From positions 2,108,001 through 2,172,000 of the forward strand of contig NZ_CP180001.1 of the NCBI RefSeq assembly GCF_047528295.1: DNA of 64,000 bases, in the 5' to 3' direction. The notes beneath the pieces were generated by a model that was not told the DNA's origin, searched no databases, and was given only the letters and a program-made list of their open reading frames with translations. The position numbers were made by a program, and so were the translations under genes. The number at the start of each line of letters is the position of its first letter. The stretch's first letter is position 1. Source of the DNA: Peptacetobacter sp900550335. Its GTDB lineage: Bacteria; Bacillota; Clostridia; Peptostreptococcales; Peptostreptococcaceae. This document shows positions 1-9,400 of this stretch, piece by piece.

Positions 1-854
1 AATACCTCATCATTTTCAACATACTTTTCACATCCACTAAATCCTCTTCCAAATTTACAGAAGTATCTTATTCTCGCTTTTGTACCTATTTTTTCATTTA
101 ATTCTTCAAACTTTTGTTTATATCCTTCGTTGTATTTTCCCATTACCATAGATATACTTATCTTATCGCAACCATTATCTTTAAGATATCCAATAGCCTT
201 CATAACCTTGTTGAATACACCTTTTCCCCTTATTTCTGAACAAGTTTCTTCGTCATATCCATCAAGGCTAATCTCTACTGCGTAAAAATTATCACTTATA
301 AATTTAGCCATTTTTTCATCTATTAGCGTAGCATTTGTGCTTAGTATGAGCTTTTCGTCGTATTTTGATTTTATATATTCTATAAACTCAACAAAGTCTT
401 TTCTTACAAGTGGCTCTCCCCCTGATATTGTAAGATTGATTGGGTTTAATTTTAATACATTGTCTACAACTTTTTTTAGTTCTTCCAAATTCATTCTTTC
501 TTCCCGATTTATGTTTGATTCTTTGCAACAATAGCAACAATTTAGGTTACATTTATTAGTTATCGCTATTGAAACTTTTGGAACCATTCCATAATATATT
601 TCTTCATTTGGATTATCTGTTACTAGATCTAAATCTTCTAATGATTTTATTATTTTTCTAAAGTAGTCTTTGTCATCTTCACTAAATAAATCAATCATTT
701 TTTCAAGAGCCAGTTGTTTTTCAACTGACTCTTCTATCACTTCATAACATACAAGAGGAATTTTTATCCATTTTCCACTATATTGGTTGGATATTATAAC
801 AGCGTTGTCTTTTTTCATTATATTTGCTTTTTTATTATAAAAATAACCACTCAT
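1..854 (-). CDS. Radical SAM protein with N-terminal PqqD-like region (3' end outside window)
   Basis: I translated this gene directly from the minus strand. It starts at an ATG at 854 behind a GGAGGAAG ribosome binding site and stays open for 284 codons to the window edge. Residues 1-90 look like a PqqD-type peptide-recognition region. The radical SAM core follows, with the CX3CX2C cluster motif (C102, C106, C109) and a GGEP motif at 145-148. In this family the core binds a [4Fe-4S] cluster and splits S-adenosylmethionine. The C-terminal part, where a SPASM domain would bind further clusters, lies outside the window. It begins only 13 bases after the ABC permease, so the two are probably co-transcribed. 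Such enzymes often mature ribosomal peptides (RiPPs); no precursor peptide is visible here, so that role is inference. Confidence 0.85.
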   Translation of the reverse strand, partial: MSGYFYNKKANIMKKDNAVIISNQYSGKWIKIPLVCYEVIEESVEKQLALEKMIDLFSEDDKDYFRKIIKSLEDLDLVTDNPNEEIYYGMVPKVSIAITNKCNLNCCYCCKESNINREERMNLEELKKVVDNVLKLNPINLTISGGEPLVRKDFVEFIEYIKSKYDEKLILSTNATLIDEKMAKFISDNFYAVEISLDGYDEETCSEIRGKGVFNKVMKAIGYLKDNGCDKISISMVMGKYNEGYKQKFEELNEKIGTKARIRYFCKFGRGFSGCEKYVENDEV

Positions 855-867
855 AACACTTCCTCCT

Positions 868-3471
868 CTAGTCTATATCTCTCATACCATCTGATATTTC
901 TTTATTCTTAAAATCTCTGTTTGCTAATTTTACTGCTATTATACAAGTCGCTAGTGTAACAACAGTGAATATTATCGCCTGTGGATAAGGGAATCTAAAG
1001 TCCATAAAATGTTCTATTCCAAAATCTGTATAAGTATTATTGTTCCACTCAACATATTTTACAAGTTTGTATGTTGCCAATGCTATTCCAGATATTATAC
1101 TTAATACTGCGTATGTTACAGCTTCATACATATTCATACTATTCATATCCTTAGCAGACATTCCCAATGCTCTCATTGTAAATATTTCTTTTCTTCTTTC
1201 CATAATATTAGATTTAACTGTACAGAATATACTTATAGCTGCAATCATAAGTACTAAAGTTATATTTATAATGCTTTCTCTGTATATTTGCGACATTGCT
1301 TCCTTTTGTTGATTATAAAATCCTTGTTTTATACTCAATGATGCAGGTATATTTTCTTTAACATATTTTTCTACTTTTCTATTTTCTTCTACATTATTTA
1401 TATCCTTATAATCTACAATTAGATTATTATATGCTTTAAATCCTAGCAATTCTTTCATATTATCATCAGATGTTATTATCTCTAATCCTGAAGGTTGAAG
1501 AGCATCTCCATAAGACTGCCAATCATCTTTAAGAATAGCTCCTACTCTAACTTTTATATTTCTTTTTTCTATCTTATCTCCATTATGGCATTTTACACCA
1601 AGAGTAATTATATCTCCTACTTTTAGATTTTTATATATTTTATGATATGTATCTGTTGTCGTAGGATCATAAAAGCTATTAAATACAGCTACATTTATAT
1701 AACCATTTGTTTTTTGTTCTATATCTTTTGTAGTCTTATTATCTAACATATATGGCTCTACGACTTTCTTTATATCATCATTTTCAAAAAATCTAAGATG
1801 ATTTTGATATTCAACTTTTTCACTGCCATCTATTCCAAAGTATTTTATATAGTAGTCATTTATTTTATTTTTATCTTCAATAAAGGTTGCATCACCATTG
1901 AATCTAGCATTTGCACATTTCACAGCATCCATATTTTTTATTTTTTCTATTTTATTTTCTGGTATTTTATATGTTTCTGGATCATTTGCTATACCCATTG
2001 ATGATTCTATATCATATTTATAGTATATTCTCCTTATTTTATCATTTACTTCATTTTCCATATCTGAAAATGTGTACATAATTAAATATCCACAAAGTGT
2101 AACAGTAAGTATTGATATTAATGTTCTAGTTTTTTTAAGCCAAAGATTTCTTACTCCCATATATCTGTAAATACCAAATTTATCCTGTATAAATTTACCT
2201 ATTTTTGATTGTTTAGTTTTGTTTTTATGTTTTGAAGAACTTGATATACTTTCCATACATCCTACTCTTCCTATTTTTATAACTGGAACTATTGTAGCTA
2301 ATGCTATAGATACAACAGATATTATAATTGTTTTTATCATTACACCTGAATCTATGTGGATTTTTGGTTTTACTTTTGCTATTTCCAAAGTACTATCTTT
2401 AAGTATATTAACACCTATTCCTGTTATACCAATTCCAACTATAACTCCTATAGCTATTCCTATTACAGCAAGTAGCAAAGATTGATATATTACCATAAAT
2501 CTTATATCCCTTTTTCTTGCTCCAATAAGTCTTAACATACTTATTTCTTTTAAGTATTCACTCCAAATTATATTTAGCATATTAAATACTAAAAGTATAA
2601 CAGTTAATATTAATACTAAATTACTTGTTCTTGTATTTGATATTTCTCTTGCAAATGTAACATCACTTAAAGCTGCTAAATAATTTCCATTTGGGTAAAA
2701 TGCCATTCTTCCAAGATTATAAGTAGCGGATACCTTTTCCACTAAACTTGAGGCTTTTTCTTCTTTTACATTAGCATATCTTAATATTATGTCATATGTT
2801 AATGCTTCCTGTGGTATTATGTTTTGTCCATTAAAATCTCCATATGTATAACTAATCCCTCTTTCTTGTTCTGCACCTGTTATTTCTGAATTAAGTCCTG
2901 AATATACTCTTTTTACCACACCAACTACTTTGAAAGTTTTCCTTTCAGAATATAATTTTTCCTCTCCATTAGGAAGATTATAGCTTTTTCTAAGTTCAAA
3001 AGATATTTTCTTTCCTATTGGATTTCCTTCTATACCTAAGTTTTTAACACTTATTTCATCTATTATTATTTCGTTGTTATTTTTAGGTATTTTGCCTTTA
3101 AGAATTTGACCTTTTCTATCGAAATATTTCATTGAATTATCATTTTCTCCATTAAATGATTTTAATTCAACTCTAGTTCCATTATTATTATTTATTAAAT
3201 ATCCTAAGTTTTGTACATTATCGTTATATCCTACTCTTTTATCTTTAGCAACTTTTTGCATTTTTTCTTTACTTATATCTACATACTCACAATGATAATC
3301 TCCATACGTTCTTTTATATACTTCTGCTTTATCATATGCTCTAGATATATCTATCATGTCTATAGAAATCATAAATGCTACTGTAGCTATTATCATAATA
3401 AGCATCATAAGACTTCTTGATTTATTCTTTTTTATATATTGTAAAGAAAGTTTTCTATATATTTTTTTCAT
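868..3471 (-). CDS. FtsX-type ABC transporter permease
   Basis: This 867-residue membrane protein has a single N-terminal membrane segment (about 20-40), a large extracytoplasmic region, an FtsX segment with three helices (about 280-405), a further helix near 445-465, a second large external region and a C-terminal FtsX trio (about 735-850). That is the doubled layout of MacB-like permeases, which move peptides or lipids mechanically rather than through a channel. No ATPase gene adjoins it in the window; one may lie beyond the left edge. Its promoter region carries a LytTR-type direct repeat, and the response regulator lies just upstream, so it is probably that regulator's target. The radical SAM gene follows directly, suggesting export of, or immunity to, a modified peptide. 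The substrate is not known. Confidence 0.85.
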   Translation of the reverse strand: MKKIYRKLSLQYIKKNKSRSLMMLIMIIATVAFMISIDMIDISRAYDKAEVYKRTYGDYHCEYVDISKEKMQKVAKDKRVGYNDNVQNLGYLINNNNGTRVELKSFNGENDNSMKYFDRKGQILKGKIPKNNNEIIIDEISVKNLGIEGNPIGKKISFELRKSYNLPNGEEKLYSERKTFKVVGVVKRVYSGLNSEITGAEQERGISYTYGDFNGQNIIPQEALTYDIILRYANVKEEKASSLVEKVSATYNLGRMAFYPNGNYLAALSDVTFAREISNTRTSNLVLILTVILLVFNMLNIIWSEYLKEISMLRLIGARKRDIRFMVIYQSLLLAVIGIAIGVIVGIGITGIGVNILKDSTLEIAKVKPKIHIDSGVMIKTIIISVVSIALATIVPVIKIGRVGCMESISSSSKHKNKTKQSKIGKFIQDKFGIYRYMGVRNLWLKKTRTLISILTVTLCGYLIMYTFSDMENEVNDKIRRIYYKYDIESSMGIANDPETYKIPENKIEKIKNMDAVKCANARFNGDATFIEDKNKINDYYIKYFGIDGSEKVEYQNHLRFFENDDIKKVVEPYMLDNKTTKDIEQKTNGYINVAVFNSFYDPTTTDTYHKIYKNLKVGDIITLGVKCHNGDKIEKRNIKVRVGAILKDDWQSYGDALQPSGLEIITSDDNMKELLGFKAYNNLIVDYKDINNVEENRKVEKYVKENIPASLSIKQGFYNQQKEAMSQIYRESIINITLVLMIAAISIFCTVKSNIMERRKEIFTMRALGMSAKDMNSMNMYEAVTYAVLSIISGIALATYKLVKYVEWNNNTYTDFGIEHFMDFRFPYPQAIIFTVVTLATCIIAVKLANRDFKNKEISDGMRDID

Positions 3472-3587
3472 AATATCACCCCTTTATCCTGATTAATCAA
3501 AATAATAATTATTATCTTTTTATTTAAGTAATTACTTTTTCTTGCTTATAGAATAACATTTTTTATCTGAAAAATACTCAATTTGTC

Positions 3588-3617
3588 CCGAGTGGTAGAA
3601 AAAACGTCCTTAACGGT
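3588..3617 (-). promoter_or_regulatory. LytTR (AgrA-type) direct-repeat binding site
   Basis: On the minus strand two 9-base half-sites, ACCGTTAAG (3609-3617) and ACCACTCGG (3588-3596), are separated by exactly 12 bases. This is the usual spacing of sites bound by LytTR regulators such as AgrA and ComE. The first half-site fits the AgrA consensus fully; the second is weaker. A TATTCT -10-like hexamer lies 32 bases downstream with no good -35, as expected for an activated promoter. It sits upstream of the FtsX permease gene. Confidence 0.6.
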
Positions 3618-3635
3618 AAAAATTTATCTTTACAA

Positions 3636-3682
3636 ACAAAAAAATAAGAGCGTATACATCATTTTCATAATGTATACACTCT
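3636..3682 (-). terminator. Terminator of the response regulator/kinase operon
   Basis: Inverted repeat 3647-3659 / 3670-3682 (13 pairs, one G-U) followed on the minus strand by a T-rich run. It lies just after the kinase stop codon and separates the kinase operon from the LytTR-site promoter. Confidence 0.85.
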
Positions 3683-3708
3683 CAAATTTATAAACTCTAT
3701 ATTAAATT

Positions 3709-4830
3709 TTATCTCTTAGGAATCATTATTTTAACTTTAAACAAATTATCGTCGCAGAATATCATCATATTCCCATCATAATTTTTTACAGATTTTTCGA
3801 CGCTTTTTATTCCTATTCCATGCTCAGATTTATTAAGCTTATCAGTTATAAATCTATCTCCAATCTTTTTAACCTCATTTTCTTTGCTATTTTCACAGAT
3901 TATTACAAACATATCATCTGCCCACATAGAAGTTAGTTTTATATATTTTTTATTGCTTGTCATTTTATCACAGGCTTCTATAGCATTATCCAATATATTT
4001 GCTAATATACTAGACATATCCATATTTTTAATAAATCCTGTGTTTTTAGAGTCAACATCAATATCAAACTCTATCCCTTTATTTTTGCAAATATTCATTT
4101 TTTCGTCTACAATTATATCAAAAAGAGAGTTTCCGCTTACTCTAGTTTTACGAGCTTCTTTTAGCTCATTTTGTAAGCTTACTATATAATCTGACGCATC
4201 TTCTGAGCTTTTATTCATCATCTGTATATTGTATAGATGATTATTCATATCATGGTATAATCTTCTTATTTGATTTTGAGATTCTTCAACTTTTTCATAA
4301 TAATCATTTTTAGTTTCTAGTCTATTGTATGCCTGTTTTTCTTTTATTCTTTCCTCGTTTTCTTTTTTGATCTCAATAACTATATAAATAGTTACTGTAA
4401 TGGCTATTATTGCTAATTGTGGTACTACTTCCATAATAATTAAATATTGTTCAATTTGAAATGGACCGTGCATTTCTGCAAATCTTACTAATATTTTTAG
4501 CATTATAAATACACTATTTACAAGAATAATGTATGATGCGTATACATATATTTTATTTTTTAAAATTTTATTTATAATCTTAATAAAAATAATAATTAAT
4601 ATACATACTAAAAATAAGATTGCTAATACCTCTATATTAAATATATTCCAATCGTGTATATTTAAATTATGAACTATATTATCTGATAAACTTTTACCAG
4701 TTTGAATTGCAAATAATATTCTTGGTATAATAATATCTGCAAATATACTTGTATATTGTCCAGATAGAATATATAAAAATATAAATTTATTCCATTCAAC
4801 TTTATATATTTTATTGTATATCAAGGTCAT
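3709..4830 (-). CDS. AgrC-like GHKL sensor histidine kinase, C-terminal piece of a split gene
   Basis: Several membrane helices (about 15-155) are followed by a coiled linker, the phospho-acceptor region with HDMNNHL (H193, N197) and a GHKL ATPase domain (N-box residue N282, G-box HGIGI near the C terminus). This is the AgrC/ComD layout, in which a membrane domain senses a peptide and the kinase phosphorylates a LytTR regulator. The ATG lies inside a perfect 10-bp tandem duplication (4828-4847). Removing one copy joins this frame to the preceding 107-residue frame and gives one kinase of 478 residues, a normal AgrC length. As it stands the two parts must be made separately, perhaps by translational coupling, since the stop of one and the start of the other nearly touch. 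Its partner is the regulator at 5155-5871. Confidence 0.85.
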   Translation of the reverse strand: MTLIYNKIYKVEWNKFIFLYILSGQYTSIFADIIIPRILFAIQTGKSLSDNIVHNLNIHDWNIFNIEVLAILFLVCILIIIFIKIINKILKNKIYVYASYIILVNSVFIMLKILVRFAEMHGPFQIEQYLIIMEVVPQLAIIAITVTIYIVIEIKKENEERIKEKQAYNRLETKNDYYEKVEESQNQIRRLYHDMNNHLYNIQMMNKSSEDASDYIVSLQNELKEARKTRVSGNSLFDIIVDEKMNICKNKGIEFDIDVDSKNTGFIKNMDMSSILANILDNAIEACDKMTSNKKYIKLTSMWADDMFVIICENSKENEVKKIGDRFITDKLNKSEHGIGIKSVEKSVKNYDGNMMIFCDDNLFKVKIMIPKR

Positions 4831-4847
4831 ACTAACTCATACTAACT
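4828..4847. repeat. Perfect 10-bp tandem duplication splitting the kinase gene
   Basis: CATACTAACT occurs twice back to back (4828-4837 and 4838-4847). On the minus strand this creates the TAG stop of the upstream frame and places the ATG of the downstream frame after it. Loss of one copy restores a continuous frame. Confidence 0.9.
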
Positions 4848-5155
4848 ATTATAACTATGTTTACTGTAATCCAGATTAAGTTTATTATTGAAAAATCAAA
4901 ATTTTTGATAATAGAAAATAGACTAAAGTAATTCTCTATATAATTTGTTTTTTCGTTATATATGATAGATAAATTCATTACATCAATGTATTTTGATATG
5001 ATAAATATAATCACTACTATAACTGATTGAATAGCTATGTTCTTCCATTTATCTATATCACAGTTTTTCCTATATCCAACTACAAAATTAACTATACTGA
5101 TAGATAAAACTATACTCACCAATCTTATAATTTCCGCTAATAATATATCACTCAT
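4832..5155 (-). CDS. Small membrane protein, probably the split-off N terminus of the AgrC-like kinase
   Basis: The 107 residues contain about three hydrophobic segments (roughly 9-28, 40-57 and 90-106) and no recognisable catalytic motif. The start ATG overlaps the stop of the response regulator (TAATG), so it is translationally coupled. The last helix ends at the stop codon, exactly where the 10-bp tandem repeat 4828-4847 shifts the frame; with a single copy the helix would run on into the kinase. It is therefore best read as the first membrane segments of the sensor domain. It is not AgrB, which is longer and has catalytic His and Cys residues. It could still work as a separate subunit. 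Confidence 0.7.
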   Translation of the reverse strand: MSDILLAEIIRLVSIVLSISIVNFVVGYRKNCDIDKWKNIAIQSVIVVIIFIISKYIDVMNLSIIYNEKTNYIENYFSLFSIIKNFDFSIINLIWITVNIVIIVSMS

Positions 5156-5871
5156 TATACATCCTCACCTACTGACCAGAAGTATCTATTCATCACTTCT
5201 TTATACTTGCTTCTACTTATTGGAACAATAGATCCATCCTTCATAATAATATCCTTGTTTCCTATTTCTTTTATGTATATTATATTTACAACATAGCTTC
5301 TATGGCATTGTACAAATAGCTGCTTTTCAAGATTATCCATTATTTCTTTTAAAGTTCCTCTATATTCAAAATTGCCCTCTTTTGAGTATATTTTTACCAT
5401 TCTATTGAGAACCTCTATATACACAATATCTCTACTATATATTTTTCTAAATCCTGTTTCTGTTTTTATCTTTAAGAAACAACCCCTCTTTCTCGCTATT
5501 TCTATTACACATTCTTTTAGATTCTTTTCTATAACCTCATGCTGCACGGGCTTTTTAATAAATCTAAACGCCCTCACTTCAAAAGCTTCACTTATCTTAT
5601 TTTCGATAGACGTTACAAAAAGTATCTCTGTCGTTCTATCATACTCTCTAAGCTTACGAGCTGTTTCCATACCATCTAATCCATCCATCTGTATATCTAA
5701 AAACAGTATATCTATCTCATTATCAGATGATATATATTTTATAACATCCTCACCCTTACAAAACTCTCTTATCTCATACTCTGTACTATCTTCCTTCATA
5801 CTTTCTATCACAGACTCTCTTATCGCATCTCTAACATCTAACTCATCATCACAAATTCCAATTGTTACCAT
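5155..5871 (-). CDS. LytTR response regulator (AgrA-like)
   Basis: This 238-residue protein has an N-terminal receiver domain (about 1-120) with the acidic pair D8/D9, phospho-acceptor D59 in LFLDIQMDG, the switch residue in VTS and the KP motif in FIKKPV. A C-terminal LytTR DNA-binding domain (about 135-232) contains the typical CHRSYVVN motif. Such proteins bind paired 9-base repeats, and one such site lies at 3588-3617 upstream of the ABC permease. The start ATG follows GAGGTAATGAA. It heads a coupled operon with the split AgrC-like kinase. The signal is probably a peptide, but no agrB or agrD gene is visible in the window. Confidence 0.92.
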   Translation of the reverse strand: MVTIGICDDELDVRDAIRESVIESMKEDSTEYEIREFCKGEDVIKYISSDNEIDILFLDIQMDGLDGMETARKLREYDRTTEILFVTSIENKISEAFEVRAFRFIKKPVQHEVIEKNLKECVIEIARKRGCFLKIKTETGFRKIYSRDIVYIEVLNRMVKIYSKEGNFEYRGTLKEIMDNLEKQLFVQCHRSYVVNIIYIKEIGNKDIIMKDGSIVPISRSKYKEVMNRYFWSVGEDV

Positions 5872-5952
5872 TTCATTACCTCACACATAACCTTTAATAC
5901 TTATTTAATTACATTACTATTGTAACATAAAACTATTTTTGTAAAAGACTAT

Positions 5953-5990
5953 TTAAAAAGGGACTACCGCAAATCATTGCAATAGTCCCT
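5953..5990 (-). terminator. Terminator after the C_GCAxxG_C_C gene
   Basis: Hairpin with AGGGACTA at 5959-5966 pairing with TAGTCCCT at 5983-5990, followed by a T run on the minus strand. It lies between 6008 and the response regulator operon. Confidence 0.85.
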
Positions 5991-6007
5991 CAATTCTTTA
6001 TTCGATT

Positions 6008-6376
6008 TTATAAATCCTGTTTTAAAACTTCTTTAACAACTTCGTAGCTTACATCCATTATTTCAGCACAAGTAACTTTGTTTGCTTTTAATTCTTTGCA
6101 CATATGTGTTCCGTATCTACCATTTATTTCTTTCATAAATGCCTGAACGTATCTCTTTGCTATCATTTTATCCCCAGTAGAGTCATCTCTACCTTTTACT
6201 TCACCGATTATTATAGCAGCTGCATTTACAGCACCACATATGCTTCCAACACCACATCCACCGCCAAGAGCAGTACATAATCTTACTGGTATAGATGCGT
6301 TAAATTCTTCGTTATATGCTATTATAAGTGATTCAGCACAGTTGTATCCCTGTTTATATATTTCTGATGGTTTCAT
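6008..6376 (-). CDS. C_GCAxxG_C_C family redox protein
   Basis: The 122 residues show the family signature: an N-terminal GYNCAES, then GGGCGVGSICGAV in the middle, and further cysteines near the C terminus (HMCKEL, TCAEI). Members are small, common in anaerobes, sometimes selenoproteins, and presumed to bind a metal or act in thiol redox; no reaction is established. All the cysteines here are encoded normally, with no in-frame TGA. It stands alone, 75 bases downstream of the activase gene on the same strand, with its own terminator. RBS GGAGAGGAAAG precedes the ATG. Confidence 0.8.
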   Translation of the reverse strand: MKPSEIYKQGYNCAESLIIAYNEEFNASIPVRLCTALGGGCGVGSICGAVNAAAIIIGEVKGRDDSTGDKMIAKRYVQAFMKEINGRYGTHMCKELKANKVTCAEIMDVSYEVVKEVLKQDL

Positions 6377-6451
6377 TTATCTTTCCTCTCCCCTAATTTA
6401 ATTTTTCCAAAGTTTATTATATTATAAGGAAAGGTAAGTATCAAGTGTGTT

Positions 6452-9400
6452 TTATTTACTCTGCTTGATTTCAGTAAATGCTTTTGAAAGCATAAGTTTT
6501 ATTCTGTTTAGCTGATTTACAGCACTTGCAGATGGATCGTAGTCTATTGGAATTATATTTGCCTTAGGGAATTGTCTTTTCATTTCTTTTATAACTCCCT
6601 TTCCTATTATGTGGTTAGGTAAGCATCCAAAAGGCTGCATACAGATTATATTGTCTACTCCATTTTCTATAAGCTCTAGCATTTCTGCAGGTAGTAGCCA
6701 ACCTTCTCCAGTCTGATTTCCAGATGATACTACTCTTTCTACGTCCTTAGCCATTTCGCCAATCGGTTTTATTCCACTAAATCTTTTGCTCTTTGTAAGT
6801 GCATCATTGTAAACTCTCTGATATCTTTCTACAATTTTTATGAATAATTTCCCCATAAATTCAGTAGATTTTTTACCTTCTAAGTTTTTATGTTTATATA
6901 TAGTGTTCTGAGCACAAGCCATGAAGAAGTTCATAAGTTCTGGTACTACTGCTTCTGCTCCTTCTCTTTCAAGAATTCCTATTAAGTCGTTGTTAGCTAT
7001 AGGGTGGAATTTAACCAATATTTCCCCAACTAATCCAACTCTAGGCTTTTTAACATCCACTATCTCTAAATTATCAAATTCATCTACTATATCGTATACA
7101 TTCTGTTTAAATTCTTTAAACTTAGGTTTTTTAAGAGCTTCTATACATTTATTTTTCCATTTTTCATGAAGTGCATTTGTGCTTCCTTTTACTTTTTCGT
7201 AAGGTCTAACTCTTGTAACAACTTTCATAAGTAAGTCACCATAGACAACTCCCATTAGAAGTCTTAGTCCCATAGCTATACTCATGCTTTCTTTGATACC
7301 GCTCCGTTCTATACCGTTTACACTAAGTGCAATAACTGGTATATTTCCAAATCCTGCATCATGAAGTCCTTTTCTTAAAAATCCTATGTAATTTGTCGCT
7401 CTACATCCACCACCTGTTTGAGTAATTGCGACAGATGTGTTTTCTAAATCATATTTTCCAGATTTTAATGCGTGTATAAGCTGACCTACAACTATTATCG
7501 CAGGGAAACAAGCATCGTTGTTTACATATTTAAGCCCTTCTTCTATGATATCTTGACTGTAGTCTTTTAGTATTTCTACTTTTATACCACTCTGGTTCAT
7601 AGCAGCTTCAATAAAGTCAAACTGCATTGGAGCCATTTGAGGAGCTAGTATTGTTCTTTCTTTAGTTATTTTATTATTTTTAGCGTATTGTATTTTCTTT
7701 GGTTCTATTTCACTAGATTTTATTCCATTTGCTTCTCTTTCTTCCATCGCAGCTTTTAGAGATCTTATTCTTATTTTTGCTGCACCTAAGTTATTACCCT
7801 CGTCGATTTTTAGAAGAGTGTATATCTTATCTTTTTCATCTAGTATTTCTTTTACCTGGTCTGTTGTTACAGCATCAAGTCCACATCCAAATGAGTTTAA
7901 CTGTACAAGTTCAAGGTTGTCATGCTCTCTTACAAATGTAGCAGCTTTGTAAAGTCTTGAATGGTAAACCCACTGGTCTACTACTCTTAACGGTCTTTCA
8001 ACTTTAGCTAGGTGAGATATTGAATCCTCTGTTAAAACAGCCATGTTTAGAGAGTTTATTAGTTCTGGCATACCATGATTTATTTCAGGATCTATGTGGT
8101 ATGGTCTACCTGATAGTACTATTCCCTTTTTGCCAGTTCTATCAAGGTATTCTAATGCCTTTTCACCATGTTCTCTCATTTCATCTTTGAATGATTTTTC
8201 TTCTGATGTAGCTTTATCCACAGCTTCATTTATTTCTTTAACTGTTATATCGCTGTAGTATTTAGATAATACTTCATACATTCTCTTTTTAAGTTTTTCT
8301 TTGTCGTTTATGCTTATAAATGGTTTTATGTATGTTATGTTGTTTTCTCTTATACTATCGACGTTGTTTTTTATTACTTCTGAGTAAGATACGACAACAG
8401 GACAGTTGTAGTAGTTGTCTGCTGTGTTATCTTCTTTATTTTCATTTGTTACACATGGATAGAATATTGTTTTTATTCCCTTATCTATTAAAGACTCTAT
8501 ATGTCCATGTACTAGTTTTGCTGGGTAGCAAACTGTATCAGATGCTATACTAGTTATCCCTCTTTCGTATAGCTTTTTAGATGATCTAGGTGATAGTACA
8601 ACTCTAAATCCTAGATTATTGAAGAATGTAAACCAAAATGGGTAATCTTCGTACATATTAAGTACTCTAGGTATACCTATTTCTCCACGTTTTGCTTCTT
8701 CTTCTGATAAAGGCTTGTAGTTGAATACTCTATCGTATTTATATTTATATAGGTTTATAGATTCTTTTTCTGCGTCATTTTGTACTCCGCTGTAAAGAGC
8801 TTCTCCTCTTTCACATCTATTTCCAGATACAAATGCTTCATCTTCTGAGAATCTGTTTATTGTAAGTAGGCAATGGTTTGAGCATCCTTTACATCTAGTT
8901 ACTTCAGCCTGAACGTGAAGTAAGTCTAATTCATCTGCTTTAAGCATTTTTGTAGGTTTTTCTGGGTTGTATTTTTCTTTAGCAACTAATGCTGCACCAA
9001 AAGCTCCCATTAGCCCCGCAATGTTTGGTCTTATTACTTCCTTGCCAATCATCTTTTCAAATGCTCTAAGCACTAAGTCATTGTAGAATGTTCCACCCTG
9101 TACTACTATGTGTTCTCCTATTTCATTTAGGTCTTTCATTTTTATAACTTTAAATAGTGCATTTTTTATTACTGAATAAGAAAGTCCTGCAGATATATCG
9201 GCTACCTCAGCACCTTCTTTTTGAGCCTGTTTTACTCTAGAGTTCATAAATACTGTACATCTTGAACCTAAGTCTACTGGTTTTTTAGAATATATTCCCT
9301 CTTTCGCAAATTCTTTTATATCCATTGATAGTGATTTTGCGAATGTTTCTAGGAATGATCCACATCCAGAAGAACAAGCTTCATTTAATATTATACTTTC

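Noticed and set aside
4832..5155. AgrB peptide protease
   Set aside because: The protein has only 107 residues and lacks the catalytic His and Cys of AgrB; it joins in frame with the kinase when the duplication is removed.
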